Of a stretch of DNA of 64,000 nt, positions 1-11,217 are shown one piece after another. Under the pieces are notes generated by a model. That model was not told the DNA's origin, did no database searches, and saw only the letters and a list, made by a program, of their open reading frames with translations. The translations under genes were made by a program, and so were the position numbers. Within the stretch, counting starts at the first letter, position 1, and every line of letters starts with the position of its first letter. Source of the DNA: Chinchilla lanigera (lineage: Eukaryota > Chordata > Mammalia > Rodentia > Chinchillidae); NCBI RefSeq assembly GCF_000276665.1, contig NW_004955463.1, forward strand, positions 9,394,220 through 9,458,219, given 5' to 3'.

Positions 1-642
1 CAGTGGATTTTACAAATGGTGGAGAGATAAAATATGGCTAGAATTTATGATGATGCCATCTAAACTACTGATAAAGAGACTGAAAAGGGATACAGAGATA
101 ACATCAAATGGTTTCTGTAACACTTGAAGTCTTTTAAAAGATGTGATCAGATAGGAGGAAATTGTGACCTTGTTTGTTTTCTTTGTCAGATACATAGGGT
201 GGTTGTTTTTTTGTTTGTTTGTTTGTTTGTTTGTTTGTTTTTTACATTTTTCTCTATTTTTCTTTTTGGTTGAATATTTTATTATAAGAAGTAGTTATGG
301 TTTTCCTGTGTTTGCTTTTGCATGTAGTTGAGAACTAAGAGTATAGATATCAACACAATTGTGCACTGTGGAAGATGGGAACCATCTTTTAGAGGTATGT
401 GTTTGATGAGACCATGGAGAGGCTTTTTCCTCTTCCGCCCCCTATACTGCTACATAATATTAGCTACAGTGCCTGAGAAGAAACCAAATATGTAATCATA
501 TTAGTGTATCATGCCTTAAATGATACAAACACTGTCAGAAAGTTAAGATATTAATAGCCACTCCGTTCTTTGCATAATAAGATGTGTTCTTTCTATGTTC
601 CATGCTATATTTCAGAAATAACTGTAGTGTTCTTTTTCAAAA
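1..642. other. unassigned AT-rich sequence at window start
   Basis: I recognise no gene or repeat family here apart from the short TTTG tract listed separately. The longest reading frames are short, have no recognisable protein similarity and sit in AT-rich sequence. Confidence 0.5.
203..244. repeat. (TTTG)n simple repeat
   Basis: About eight tandem GTTT/TTTG units between short T runs. On the minus strand this reads (CAAA)n, so it could be the decayed tail of a minus-strand retroposon, but no body is recognisable beside it. Confidence 0.85.
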
Positions 643-973
643 GCAGACTATCCACAACTTATGATGGTTCGACTTCAATTGTTCAAGCACTTATCCGTGG
701 TGTAAATATAATTCATATTCTGTAGAAAGAAACTTTCAATTTGGATTTTGATCTTCTGTTGGGCTAGTGATGCATGCATAGTCTGATGCTTTTGTGATGC
801 TGGGTCTCACAGTGAGCTGCAGCTCCCACTCACCATGAGACCTGACGGGGAACAGTGGATACTCTAAGATGTGCTGTAGGACAGGAGTATTAAATGCACT
901 CTCAATTTATGACATTTTTAACTTATAATGGGTTTATTAGGATATAACACAAATAAAATATAAATTATGTCTG
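643..973. mobile_element. Tigger/pogo-like non-autonomous DNA transposon
   Basis: The left end (ACTTATGATGGTTCGACTT) and the right end (TTTAACTTATAATGGGTTTA) carry the degenerate 'acttacgatgg' signature of Tigger-type terminal repeats. The middle has the 'gtgatgctgggt...gagctgcagctccca' block I recall from an old mammalian Tigger-derived family. No transposase frame remains. The limits are approximate and the subfamily is not assigned. Confidence 0.6.
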
Positions 974-2071
974 AATATAGATCATAAGCAATAAATAATT
1001 CTTGAGGGGCTTCTAGGAATAGGAACAATTCCAATAAAAATAATAGGCATTGGCCATAAAACCAGATGAAAAGGCAAGATGGCAGATGGTACATTAAGTT
1101 AGTCATAGATGTGGGGAAAAAGAGGCACTGATGGGTGAATAATCTGGTGTAGTAAAAGAACGTAATGAGTATTCCAGCTAAAAGAGGAACTGTCAGTAGA
1201 AGGGTAAGTGGAGATCAGGTTGTAGGAAATATACACATTAAGCTAAGGAATCTGTTCTTTTCTTGTAGCATATGTGGAGCGATGTGGAGTTATCGAAAGT
1301 TTTTAAGCAGGCATGAGGCGAGTGTTGACATAAATTTATAATATAAGAAGAACACTCTAGTGGCAATGTTATGAATTAATTAGAAAGGGAAGAGAAGGTT
1401 TCATTAATAACTGTCCTTCACACAGCTCTAAAATAACTTGCGGCAAGCTAGTCTATTTTATTGACGATATTTTTAATAGAACTAGCAGACTCAGCATACA
1501 TTTCCCAAATCAGATGACAGAATAGACACTCTAAATTTTATCCATTGGCTTCTTCTGCCCAAATTTTTATGCTGAGGAATAAAACTCATATGAGTTGCAT
1601 TAATTTCCTCAATAAAATGGATGCTCAAATTGATTGAGCGTTGTATCCACTTTCTAGTGTTCTAATCCAATATTTCTGAAACGTTTCTGAGGCATTTTAT
1701 GTGCCAAAAACCATAGTTAGCCTAGATCTAGAAATGAGTTTAAGACCAATTGGTTAGATTAATATTAAGAAATATGATCACCTAGTTTTAGCTTTTTGCT
1801 TTCCTGATTTAACATGGCTATATCCACATGGCAAAGTCATATCTAGGGTAGGCCAGGATAAAGGGATATATTTTCCTCCTTCTAATTTACTGAATGTCAC
1901 AGAATATTTTTTGGCATGAATTTTCCAATCTGGAATAGATATTGATCAACTAAAGTGGGTAATTGGAACATTTCCCTTTAGATAACCAGTAGCTCTGTTT
2001 TCAGAAATCATTAGATTCTCTTTGAATGATTAAAAGAGTTTCCCCTGACAGGCTGGATCACACTTTACTGA
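974..2071. other. unassigned intergenic/intronic sequence
   Basis: AT-rich sequence with no recognisable gene, RNA or repeat. Stop codons are frequent in all frames. Confidence 0.5.
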
Positions 2072-2158
2072 GAGGGTACAGGATAGTTAAAAGCACATGA
2101 CTGTGGAGCCATATATTCCAAAATTAAAATCCCTACTGTGCCACTTACTAGGTGAGTA
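2072..2158 (+). repeat. MIR SINE fragment
   Basis: It follows the MIR consensus order: 'gttaaaagcacatgactgtggagcc', then 'ccctactgtgccacttactagg'. MIR is an ancient tRNA-derived SINE of mammals. Only the 5' and core part is present, with L2-like sequence following. Confidence 0.7.
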
Positions 2159-2160
2159 GT

Positions 2161-2597
2161 ATTCAATTAATAAATTTTTGTAAACTACATTGTACCGATT
2201 ATTGGTCTAGACATGAGGGATTAAAACCTCCAATGGATCAGTAGTGCAGTAATAGAGACAGACAATAAAACAAGTAATGTATAATAGAGGAAGGAACTAG
2301 GAACAGCGGTTGCACAGACATAAAGGGAATCAGAAAAGGCACCTGGGCCAGAGGAGCAAGGAGAATTACAATGATAAGGCATGAGTAAGGTTGCTGAATT
2401 TGGAGACCTAAGAAAGCGTGTGATATACACAGTATAACAAACATTTGGCCAACAATGAAGTAAAGTAAAAGATGTACTGGTAAATAGTTGGAGATAAATC
2501 AAGAGAAATGAGCAGGGGCCATATTAGGGTTACATTTGTATTCTACTGTTAGAGGTTATTGCTTTTATCTTGTATTAAAGCACTTCCCAAATTTAGC
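2161..2597 (-). repeat. L2 LINE 3' region, antisense
   Basis: The plus strand begins like the reverse complement of the L2 3' end (attcaattaataaatttt, then 'tggtctagacatgagggat'). It continues through 'agacagacaataaaacaag' to a diverged distal part. L2 is an extinct LINE of early mammals. No coding frame survives. Confidence 0.6.
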
Positions 2598-2601
2598 AAT
2601 G

Positions 2602-3005
2602 TGCTGTGGTTTGGATGATGGTTTGTCCCACAGAGGTTCCTGTGTCAGGGGCTTGGACTTAGGTGGAATGGTGTTGAGGTGGTGGAACCAAGAATAGGTG
2701 AAGCCAATCGAAAGTGTTTGGCCATAGGGCTCCACCATCATGAACGGATTAGTGCTTTCTCCAGAGTGGGAGTGGATAAGAGTGACAAGAGCAGGTGGCT
2801 GTAAAAGGGTACATGTAAAAGGGCAAGCCTGGGCCTCTCCTGTCTTCTGCTTCCTGACCTTCTCCATATTCTGCTCCTGCCACTGTGATGTCACTCACTA
2901 CCAGACACATATCAGACCTGAGCAGATGATAGCACACTGCTCCTGTGCCTCCAGAACGGCCCCAGCTTGGGTATTTTGCTATAGATTGCAAAATGGACTA
3001 AGACA
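2602..3005 (+). mobile_element. MaLR-type solo LTR
   Basis: A 404-bp block starts TGCTGTGGTTTGGATG and ends GGTATTTTGCTATAG...GACTAAGACA, the typical ends of ERVL-MaLR LTRs. The middle has the 'ctccaccatcatgaacgga' block and 'cctccagaacg' near the 3' end. The 4 bases 'caat' occur next to both ends but do not make a clean 5-bp duplication. Reading frames across it are chance frames. Confidence 0.82.
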
Positions 3006-3083
3006 TCAATAATTAGATTTTGCTGGATTCTAGGTCACCTTTTAAAAATACAGATTCCATGAAATCAGCTTAGGTGCTGTCAG

Positions 3084-3170
3084 TGGGTGAATGGAGATAT
3101 TTAGATATGCAGATGTATAGATAGGTAGATATATAGATATAATACTATTCAGCCATAAAAAACAAAATTG
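3084..3170 (+). mobile_element. older L1 ORF2 3' fragment, left piece
   Basis: 'gtgggtgaatgg ... tactattcagccataaaaaa' is the usual sequence near the end of L1 ORF2, in sense orientation. It breaks at 3170 and resumes at about 4571 (aacaaaatgatgtcatttgc), so this is the target into which the next L1 inserted. Confidence 0.7.
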
Positions 3171-4570
3171 AGTTCTTTATATATTCTAAATAGTAGTCCT
3201 TTGTCTAAGGAACATCTAGCAAAAAATTTTTCCCACACTGTGGGTTGTCTCTTCCTGTTGCTTCACTCTGTTGGTGATTTCTCTTGCTGTGCAAAAGCTT
3301 TTTTAAAAGATGAGATCCCACTTGTTGATTCTTTGTGATAGTTCCTTTGTGATTGGGGTTTTATTCATAAAGTCTTTGTCTACAAGAGTGTCTTCAAGAG
3401 TAATACATAGTCTCTTTTCCAACAGACTCAGTGTTTCCGATCTAATATTCAGATCTTTGACCCATTTCAATTTTATTTTAGTGCACGGTGAAAGATATAG
3501 GTTTAATTTTAATCTTCAGCATGTGCAGAGCCAGTTTTTCAGCACTATTCACTGAAGAGGTTATCTTTCTTCCAGTGAATGTGTTTGGCACCCTTGTCAA
3601 AGATAAGGTGGCTAAGTATGTCTGGAGTTGTTTTTTCATCTTCTAACCCATTCCACTGATTAGGTCTGGTTTTTTGCCAGTACATACCATCTTTACCAAT
3701 GGCAAATAAGTATATGAAAAAATGTTCAACATCATTAGTCATTTGAGAAATGCAAATTAAAATAACACTGAGATTCCATCTCACTCCAGAAAGAATGGCT
3801 GTCATCAAGAATTCCACCAATAACAAATGTTGGCGAGGCTGTGGGGAAAAAGGAATCCTTCTCCACTGTTGATGGGAACGTAGACTGATGCAACCACTGT
3901 GGAAATCAGTGTGGAGATTCCTCAAAGAATCAGGACTAGATGTGCCATTCAACCCAGCTATTCCCTTTCTTGATATTTTCCTGAAAGAATGAAAAGCATC
4001 ATAGCACAGCGATAAATGTACACTTTTGTTTATAGCAGCACAGTTTATGTAGCCAAACCTTGGAAACAGCCCAAATGCCCATCAACTGGTGAATGGATAA
4101 AGAAGGTGTGGTTTTAAAAAAAAAAAAAATGGAATATTTCTCAGCCCTGAAGAAAGATCAATTTCTAGATGAATGGATGCATCTGGACACCATACTCCTA
4201 AGTGAAATAAATCGAAAACACATAGTTATATACCACATTATTTCTCTGGTATGAGAAACTGAAAGTATAAATAAGGACCAAAATCTATAATAGGTATTGT
4301 GAAATAGGAAGAAAGTGTTCAAATGAGGAGCGGACAACAAAGTGGGAGGGGGAAGGAAAGAAGGGAACAGCAAAAAAGAAAAGAAAAACGAAGGAAAAAA
4401 TGGAAACAAAGCTTTGTAAATGGGGAGAGGAGGAGGAGTTGAAGGAAGGGTAGAAAAAAAAGAGAATCAAGTTGTATCATGTAAATGTACAAACTCTCTA
4501 TGATGAATGTAGTACTTCTCTATACCTAAAATGTGCCAATAAAAATCGTTAAACTAATTTTAAAATTAGA
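3171..4570 (+). mobile_element. 5'-inverted (twin-primed) L1 insertion
   Basis: 3171-3690 reads as antisense L1 ORF2 (gagttctttatatattc, then 'tcttgctgtgcaaaagctttt'). From about 3697 the strand switches to sense ORF2 (agtatatgaaaaaatgttca, ccatcaactggtgaatggat). It then runs into a purine-rich 3' UTR (about 4320-4470) and an A-rich end. The inverted block comes from just upstream of the sense block in L1 order. This is the product expected from twin priming during target-primed reverse transcription. Many stops disrupt ORF2. A-rich near-repeats at 3157-3170 and 4571-4586 look like the target duplication. Confidence 0.78.
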
Positions 4571-4700
4571 AAAAAGGAACAAAATGATGTCATTTGCAAG
4601 AAAATGGATGAAACTGGAGATCTTGTTCAGTGAAATAAGCCAGACTCAGAAAGACATGTATCATGTTTTTCTGAACACATGAAATATTTTAAAAGAGGCA
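4571..4700 (+). mobile_element. older L1 ORF2 3' fragment, right piece
   Basis: Sense-strand L1 sequence (gcaagaaaatggatgaaact, 'gtgaaataagccagactcag') that continues the piece ending at 3170. Together they form one old, 5'-truncated L1 split by a younger L1. Confidence 0.72.
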
Positions 4701-6324
4701 TTAATATGCAATAACACTATTATATATCCTATAGATATGAAAATTATAATAATGGAATATTGTAAATAGTACCCCACAAATTTGATGATCTGTACAATCT
4801 TCTGGAAAGGCATAATCTACCAAAACTTTTACCAGCAAAAGTAGGCAACCTCAATCAATATTTACTAGATACGAGGAAAGGACCAAAGGGATTAAAGAGG
4901 TGAGCACAGGTCATTGAGGGATGACTATGATCAAAACCTGTTATATGCGTGTGTGAAATGTCACAGTGAAACCCAATATTTTTAAAATGTATGTACATTA
5001 ATAAAAATATAACTACAGGAAAAAATATAGATCCCACTTTTCTCATAACCAAATGCAAATTTCTAGAAAAGAGCCTGGAAATCTTCTCTTAGTGAGCAAT
5101 GCATCATATTCCAGTGGTTAAGTGTTTAAGGAAACTAGTTGAAAGACAGAATGATGAGAACATGAATCAAGCCGACAGGGCCAACAGTGAAAATAAGGAC
5201 AAACATATATTATTATATTTTATATGCTGATTAGGTTGACCTGTCAGGACTTACTGATTATTGGAGAATAGTGATGAGAAAGATGTTTAAATGTCTGATA
5301 TAAGCCCTTGGGTTATTATCAAAAAATATAGTAAAAATGCTAGAAAAGAAACTGGTTTAGAAGAAGAGATAATAAACAGGCACCAGACAAGTTATACTTG
5401 ATTGCTTATTGCACAACCAGGGTGGTCCAGAAGGCAGAAAAAAAGATGGACCTGAAGCTCCAGAAAATGTCTGCACTTGAGTTATAAAGTGGGAGATCGC
5501 AGCCTATAAAAGATAAAATGTGCTAATCCGCACACTATCCCAACAACTCATATTATGAAATTTTGCCATATGATACAGCTCCAGTAAATGTTTATCAACT
5601 GAGTCTCCAGGAGAGAGAAAAAATCCCTGATTTGTGGTATTTTTCAAATTTTTGTGATATAAATACAGCCTTCATGGCAGATTTCAAGCTAATAAACACA
5701 TTACAAAACACGAGGGTGGAAAGAGATATACGTGACTGGTTCACCAGCCAGGAGAAGCAGGCTCCAGTATACCATCACAGTCCCCTGGTGTTCCTCTAGA
5801 AATTCACTTACAATATCCTCTGGACCGCTTTCCACAATGGGTCTTTACTCCATGATATTTTTTCTACTTCAACAGTAAACACAATGCAGTAAAATAAAAT
5901 CCAACCCAGTGCATTTGAATAATTTTTTCCCAAACATTTCGCGTGATTTTCACGGTTCTCCCTAGCCTGAAGCGGTTGTCTCCATGCCAGCTGTCTCTCC
6001 TGAGTCATTGCTCATAGTCCAGATGTATCGTAATTTGGTCAGGTCAGGCCTGGGTGTTCTTTATCTCTTTGTCTTCCCCAGTTCCTGTCAAAGGGCTAAG
6101 CGTAAGTGCTCATTCCTATCTACTGACATGGAGCCCAAGCTCTAGGACTGTTGTATTCTCATGGCCAGCTAGCTAGGTTTACAGTTCAACTGCTTTCCCC
6201 ATTCCTATCTGCATCCTTATTCTGCTGAGAAAATTCCATCTCCTTCATTTCTTTTCTACTGGGAGATCTGGTAAAGGAGACTTTGCAGTCACTTCTGGAA
6301 GGGTTGAGGAGCACATGAAGATAA
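4701..6324. other. unassigned sequence
   Basis: No recognised element or gene. A 78-codon frame at 5563-5799 and a 66-codon frame at 5808-6008 (minus) have no recognisable domain and no splice or promoter context, so I treat them as chance. Confidence 0.5.
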
Positions 6325-6425
6325 AACAACAATATAACAACCATTGGTGAATTCCTACCATCTTGTTTAGTGAAGCTCTGTATTGTTTCTAGTGTTTTTT
6401 TATTATATTTTGTTCTCTTTCATGG
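6325..6425 (+). repeat. unrecognised repeat X, copy 1 (partial)
   Basis: 'caatataacaaccattggtg' followed by 'ttcctaccatcttgttt' matches the middle of four other stretches in this window (6438, 11985, 18255, 53024). It stands head-to-tail with copy 2. No family is recognised. Confidence 0.5.
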
Positions 6426-6437
6426 TTTGATCAATCT

Positions 6438-6622
6438 TGTATTCTTACATCTGGTAATCTGAGCAACTTCACTGAAGACAACAATATATAATATAACAAC
6501 CGCTGTTAATTCCTATAATTTTGTTTTGAAACCCTGTATCATTTTTATTGTTTTTGCTGTGTTTTGTTTTTATCTATGTTGCTATTTTGTTACTGCTTTT
6601 TATTCTCTTTAAAATAAAAAAA
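6438..6622 (+). repeat. unrecognised repeat X, copy 2 (longest)
   Basis: This has the block order shared with the other copies: 'ctggtaatctgagcaac', 'caatatataatataacaacc', 'ttgaaaccctgtatcattt', a T-rich run, then 'attctctttaaaataaaaaa'. The constant A-rich 3' end suggests a retroposed element such as a LINE 3' UTR or a SINE. Confidence 0.55.
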
Positions 6623-7059
6623 CAAGATGAGACAACAAGAGTATAATAAATATCACAGCTGTAATTTGTTTATGCTTTTAAGGAGACTGCGGCTATCTCT
6701 GGTATTATTTGGCAGTTACTCAAAGGAAATCTGTCCTTACCAGAGGCTCACTATCTCCACCCTTCTTGTCTTTAAGACACAGCTGGTGGATTACATTTTA
6801 GCTTTCTAATTATATTTCCTTTACTTGGACACTTGTGGTATGATAAACTGTAACTTTTTTCAACATTGTAAAGATGACTTTTCTTATTTTTAAAAATCTT
6901 ACTTTAATCATTTCTTCTGAGATACCAGCTATTGACTCTTTGAAAGTAAAGTGTAAAAGTGTTTTCTAACTCTTCTTAAGGATTGCTCTTTGTCATTGTT
7001 TCAGTGGACTTATGATGATACACCTGTATGTAGTTTTCTTACTATTACTCTTGCTGAGG
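6623..7059. other. unassigned sequence
   Basis: No gene, RNA or repeat family recognised. T-rich plus strand. Confidence 0.45.
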
Positions 7060-7210
7060 TTTCAAAGTATTTCTTCAACCTATATATGGTTTGATTTTTT
7101 TTTTCACTCAGATTTGAGAAACTCTTGGCCATTGCCTCTTCAAATATTGCTATGGCCCATTCTCCCTCCTGTTAACATGTGACTGTAATTATACTTCTTT
7201 CAGACTGTTT
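7060..7210 (-). mobile_element. old L1 fragment, antisense
   Basis: 'tcttggccattgcctcttcaaatattgctatggcccattctccctcctgttaacatgtgac' follows the order of an old (L1M-type) antisense L1 segment, 'cttcaaatattttttctgccccattctc...gactccaattacac'. It is heavily diverged. Confidence 0.5.
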
Positions 7211-7497
7211 TATTTTTTTATTTTAAAGAAAAGAAAAATAAACAATAAGAACAATGGTATAAAATTTCAAAACAGCTGTTCCCTCCCTTTGAGTAATTTT
7301 TTCTCGTTAAAATAAAAAAATTCAAAACAAGCTTGTAGGAGAGTAACAATGTTAGTACATTGCATATTGTTATCTTTAAAGTAATTGCTCATAATACAAG
7401 ATAAAGGCATGAAAAATTGATCAAGCAATATAGACACAAACCTTTCCTTTCAATAAACCAATAGCAGTTAGTAGTAAAACTATCTTATCTATCATTC

Positions 7498-7538
7498 ATA
7501 TATATATATACATATATGTATATATGTATATATATATT
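7498..7538. repeat. (TA)n microsatellite
   Basis: Alternating TA interrupted by CATATATG units. Confidence 0.9.
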
Positions 7539-7779
7539 TCTTTTTCCCTTCCTTCTTTTCTCCTTTCCTCCATTCCAGTTTCTCTTTCCTTTTGAACATT
7601 TTCTTCCCATTTCACAATATTTATTATACAATTTGGGTCTTATTTACTCATTCAGCTTCTTACACTAGGGAGACAATACAATATTTACACATGCAAGATG
7701 GATTTATTTCACTTAGAAGTATGGACTAAAGTTGTTTTAATCTCCCACATTCTGATTATGTACTTTTTGGATTTTTCAT

Positions 7780-7990
7780 TTCTTCCTTTCTGAAGAATAT
7801 TTTCTTCCTGACTGGTCTTCCAGGTTATTAACTCACTCTTTTGCCATTTCTTTTCTGATGCCAAGCCCATCAATCAGTTCCTTAACAAATATTATTTTAT
7901 TTTCCAATTTTTGAATATCAGTTGCTTTTCAATTATTCTTGTTCTATGATAAAATTTTCCATTTTGTCATCTACATTACTAATCACTAAT
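7780..7990 (-). mobile_element. old L1 fragment, antisense (second piece)
   Basis: 'tattaactcactcttttgcc', 'aagcccatcaatcagttcc' and 'attttattttccaatttttg' resemble the antisense L1M segment next to the piece at 7060-7210. The roughly 570 bases between them are not assigned and may be an insertion. Confidence 0.4.
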
Positions 7991-9063
7991 CATAATTACT
8001 TTAATGTTCACATCTAATCACTCTAATAACTATCAGCTATCAGTCTTACATTATGTTTTTACCTTAGTCAGTTTGGTTTGCCAAGTAAGTTTTCACTGAA
8101 TATGCATTTTGATAACATTTTATTAAATGATACATTGAACGACACTGTGGTATAAGAAGCACAGAGTTTGTGGTATGTGTTATTAACTTCCAGAGAGAGT
8201 TAATGTTAATTTTGGACAAAAAATTAGAGTAGGACCCTCATTTAATCCACTTGGGAACAAAACTCATTCAAGTCTATATTTCAGTTTTTGAAAGAAAAGT
8301 CTTACATATTTTTAGTTTTCCATTACTCCTAGGATGTAGACATTCAGAGTTTTCACTGAGAGTTTGAAGTGTTTATAAGGACCTTGAACTCCAGACTACC
8401 TAGTGCTATGAGGCTGAAAAGTCTGCTTAGCAATGTAGCTTTTCAGCCTTTGATGTTTTATAAATAGACAAATAATTTGGTAGGGAAAAGCAATGTAGAA
8501 TACCAAACTTATCCTTCTTATTTCTCTTCACTCCACAGTCTTGGATCATCAAAGCTTCATATTGGTAATTCCTAAACTCCAGTACATACCCATGAGACAA
8601 AGGAATACTCTATTAGCTTTTTCACCTTTCAGCTACCACTCCAGACAGCTTAGGACTCACAAGTGAGAAGCATAATGGCATCATATGATGTACTTGCCTC
8701 AATCAATTCCCTTCTGAGATCTTAGCCACACAAAACCTGGCTTCACACATGGTTCTCTGACACCTTCAGATTGACCTTCTTTTGTGTTTTATCCAGATTT
8801 TTTAGCTGTTCCCTGAATAAGGGATGTTTGACTATAAACTAGTTAATCACAGCCACAAGCTGTATTTTTCATATAAGAGTATGAAAAATGGCTGTATTTT
8901 GTGTATACTTCAAAGGCTCCCATTAATGGATATACATGGAAGGGTGCTCTTCATGCCAACTGAAGTGTGAGAGGTGAAATAAGAGTCATACTGAGGCTTT
9001 GGCCACAAAGTCATGAGAAGAAGGCTTGGCAGCAGAGTATCAGGAGTAAATGTTGAGGTTTTA
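7991..9063. other. unassigned sequence
   Basis: No recognisable gene or repeat. The stretch at 8500-8800 could be very old LINE sequence but is not secure. Confidence 0.45.
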
Positions 9064-9082
9064 TTGATTCATATATATATAT

Positions 9083-9182
9083 NNNNNNNNNNNNNNNNNN
9101 NNNNNNNNNNNNNNNNNNNNNNNNNNNNNNNNNNNNNNNNNNNNNNNNNNNNNNNNNNNNNNNNNNNNNNNNNNNNNNNNNN
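9083..9182. other. assembly gap (100 N)
   Basis: Exactly 100 undetermined bases, the conventional filler for a gap of unknown size. It lies between a (TA)n run and the body of an ID SINE. Frames that appear to cross it are not evidence of coding. Confidence 0.98.
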
Positions 9183-9247
9183 AACCGAACCCACAACCTT
9201 GCGCTTGCCAGGCAGGCGCTTTGCCGCTGAGCTAAATCCCCAGCCCC
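9183..9247 (-). mobile_element. ID-type SINE, antisense, partly in the gap
   Basis: On the minus strand this reads 'ggggctggggatttagctca' followed by the tRNA-like ID body, including an intact B-box-like 'ggttcggtt'. The 13-bp repeat ttgattcatatat occurs at 9064-9076 and 9248-9260, giving a clear target duplication around the whole insertion. The A-rich tail (TATATA on plus) lies to the left and leads into the gap. The body is well preserved, so this is one of the younger insertions here. Confidence 0.88.
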
Positions 9248-9329
9248 TTGATTCATATATTTAAATATTCAGCATACAAGATTTTCATCTAAATTTTCTA
9301 ACAAACAAAAACCCAATTTTAAATGTTGA

Positions 9330-9800
9330 GGTTGTTAAAAAATAAACAGAAGATATCTAGTAGGCTTTCTAAAGCTCAGAGAACAGATAGCATCTAGAGA
9401 TATAAATTTGGAAATCATTAGCGTGCAGATGTCATAACGAGGACAGTAGGTGATGTCACCAAATATAAGGGTCTAGGAATGACGTGGGATACAACTACAC
9501 AATAAGTCTTAGGAACACTGACGTTCGTATACACACCAGAGATGAGGAGAAACTATCCCAGGAAAGATCAAAGAAGACCAAAGAAAAGTAAGGTGTCCTG
9601 GAACCCAAAGAGAAGAGATCATCCAGGAAAAGGGTTATAGATAGTTCATCAAAGACTTCTGAGAGATGAAACATGATGCCTGCACACTGACCCAAGTCAG
9701 CACATGGGGTCACTGGTACTTTATTACAGTGGAGGGGTAGGAAGGAAGTCTGAGTGCAATGGCTTCAAGGTCAATGGGAGTAGACTCTTTTAACATCCAA
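9330..9800 (-). repeat. possible ancient L2-like sequence
   Basis: 'gtgtcctggaacccaaagagaagagatcatccaggaaaa...tcatcaaagacttctgagagatgaaacatgatg...ggtcactggtac' follows the order of a common ancient mammalian repeat that I associate with antisense L2. The family call is tentative. Confidence 0.4.
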
Positions 9801-11015
9801 AATCAGTTGCATCAGGGAATTCATTCCTGTTGTCTCTTTAAGGGAGATTTCCAGCACAATATCTCATCTAAAATTCTAAAATTCATGAATTTTTGAAAAA
9901 GAGTAACATGATTTCTATATTCTCCAGTCCCTGCTTCCTTAAATATACTTCCTTCAATGTTATCTTCAGGATCTATTCATGATTGGAGACCATTTTTGCC
10001 CTAAATATAGTTTATAATCACTTGTAAGACCTGAATATTTTATATGCTCTCCACACACCCCAAACTGTCATCTGGAGCCCTTCACCAATGTTACACAGTG
10101 ATGACAACATAAGTAACTTCTAGAACATGTACTACAACAAGTACTTGCTCCCAAGGGTCTTCTGCAGCTGCCTTGGCTTTCTTAATACTGGAACTGAAAT
10201 CTTTCCATGGATAATTCAGCCAAAATTCAAGGATATCTCTGAAATGAGGATAGAACATCCTGAGGAAATGCACAGAAAATCCCCCCTCTCTCTGTCACAC
10301 ACACACTTACATACACACGCTCTTAGTGATCATTTCTCAATTTGTAGAATCTATCCTGTACATGCTTCAGATCTCAGGAACATGTAAAGAAGAATTCTTG
10401 CAGCATTCTTGGAAGGAGAGGGTTATCCTTACATCCAACAAGACTGACAAATGTATTATGTTCATCTCTTTCTCCTCTAGGCAAAAGTAATTTTCTTAGA
10501 AACATTAAATTAGGATGACAAACTCAGTGATTTATTTTTATGTTCACCCATCTTTAGTTCTCACTCTCTCTTCCTCTCTCTCAATCTTAGAACTCAGCTA
10601 TGAAGATAAATTCCCAGGATACCACCAACATTAATTCTCCTGCTAAACATCCCAGTCATTATTTTTAATTTATTTGGGGCTCCAGATTACTTTAGAAGAC
10701 AGAACGCAGAGCAGTATTTACCCTGTCTCCAACGAAAGATGCCACTGATGTGACCACCCTCCTTCACCACCATATGTGGTTATGATGTGGAGTATTATTC
10801 AGGATGTGCTAACACTGGAATTAACACCCCCAAAATCATATAATTAGTTTCCTTGCTTACGTTAAAAAATAAATTTAGACACGTTAAAGTTTTAATACCT
10901 TTAGCTGAACATCTAGGGCTTTGTGAATTAGGTAGCGTCAGGCAGCAGAGTTTAGCACTCCTCCAGCAGACAGAGAGCAAGAGGTGATTTTTGAGAGGTG
11001 TTCACAAAAGAAGAC
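9801..11015. other. unassigned sequence
   Basis: No gene or repeat recognised except a short CT/CA-rich run near 10278-10320. Confidence 0.45.
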
Positions 11016-11217
11016 CAAGACACAGGGCTGTAATCCTAGCTACTCTGGACACTGAGGGAGGAAGATCACAAGTTTGAGACCAGTCTGGATAATTTACTGA
11101 GATGGTGTCTGAAAATTTTAAGGGATGGGGGATATAGTTCAGTAGTAGAGTGCTTGCCTTGCATGTATGAGGCCCTGAATGAAGTTTCCAGTACATACAT
11201 ACACACATACATACATG
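11016..11217 (+). mobile_element. B1-ID composite SINE
   Basis: The 5' half is B1/7SL-like (gggctgtaatcctagctact, then 'gtttgagaccagtctgg'). It is followed at about 11123-11190 by an ID-like half (gggggatatagttcagtagt, 'agagtgcttgccttgcatgt'). It ends in an ACAT-rich tail. A B1 unit followed by an ID unit is the arrangement of the B1-ID (MEN-like) SINEs of squirrel-related rodents. Confidence 0.8.

Noticed and set aside
3545..3952. 135-codon minus frame
   Set aside because: It crosses the inversion junction of an L1 and mixes its two strands.
9011..9264. Two overlapping frames of 81 and 83 codons across the N gap
   Set aside because: They exist only because N codons are not stops. The real bases are an ID SINE and a TA run.
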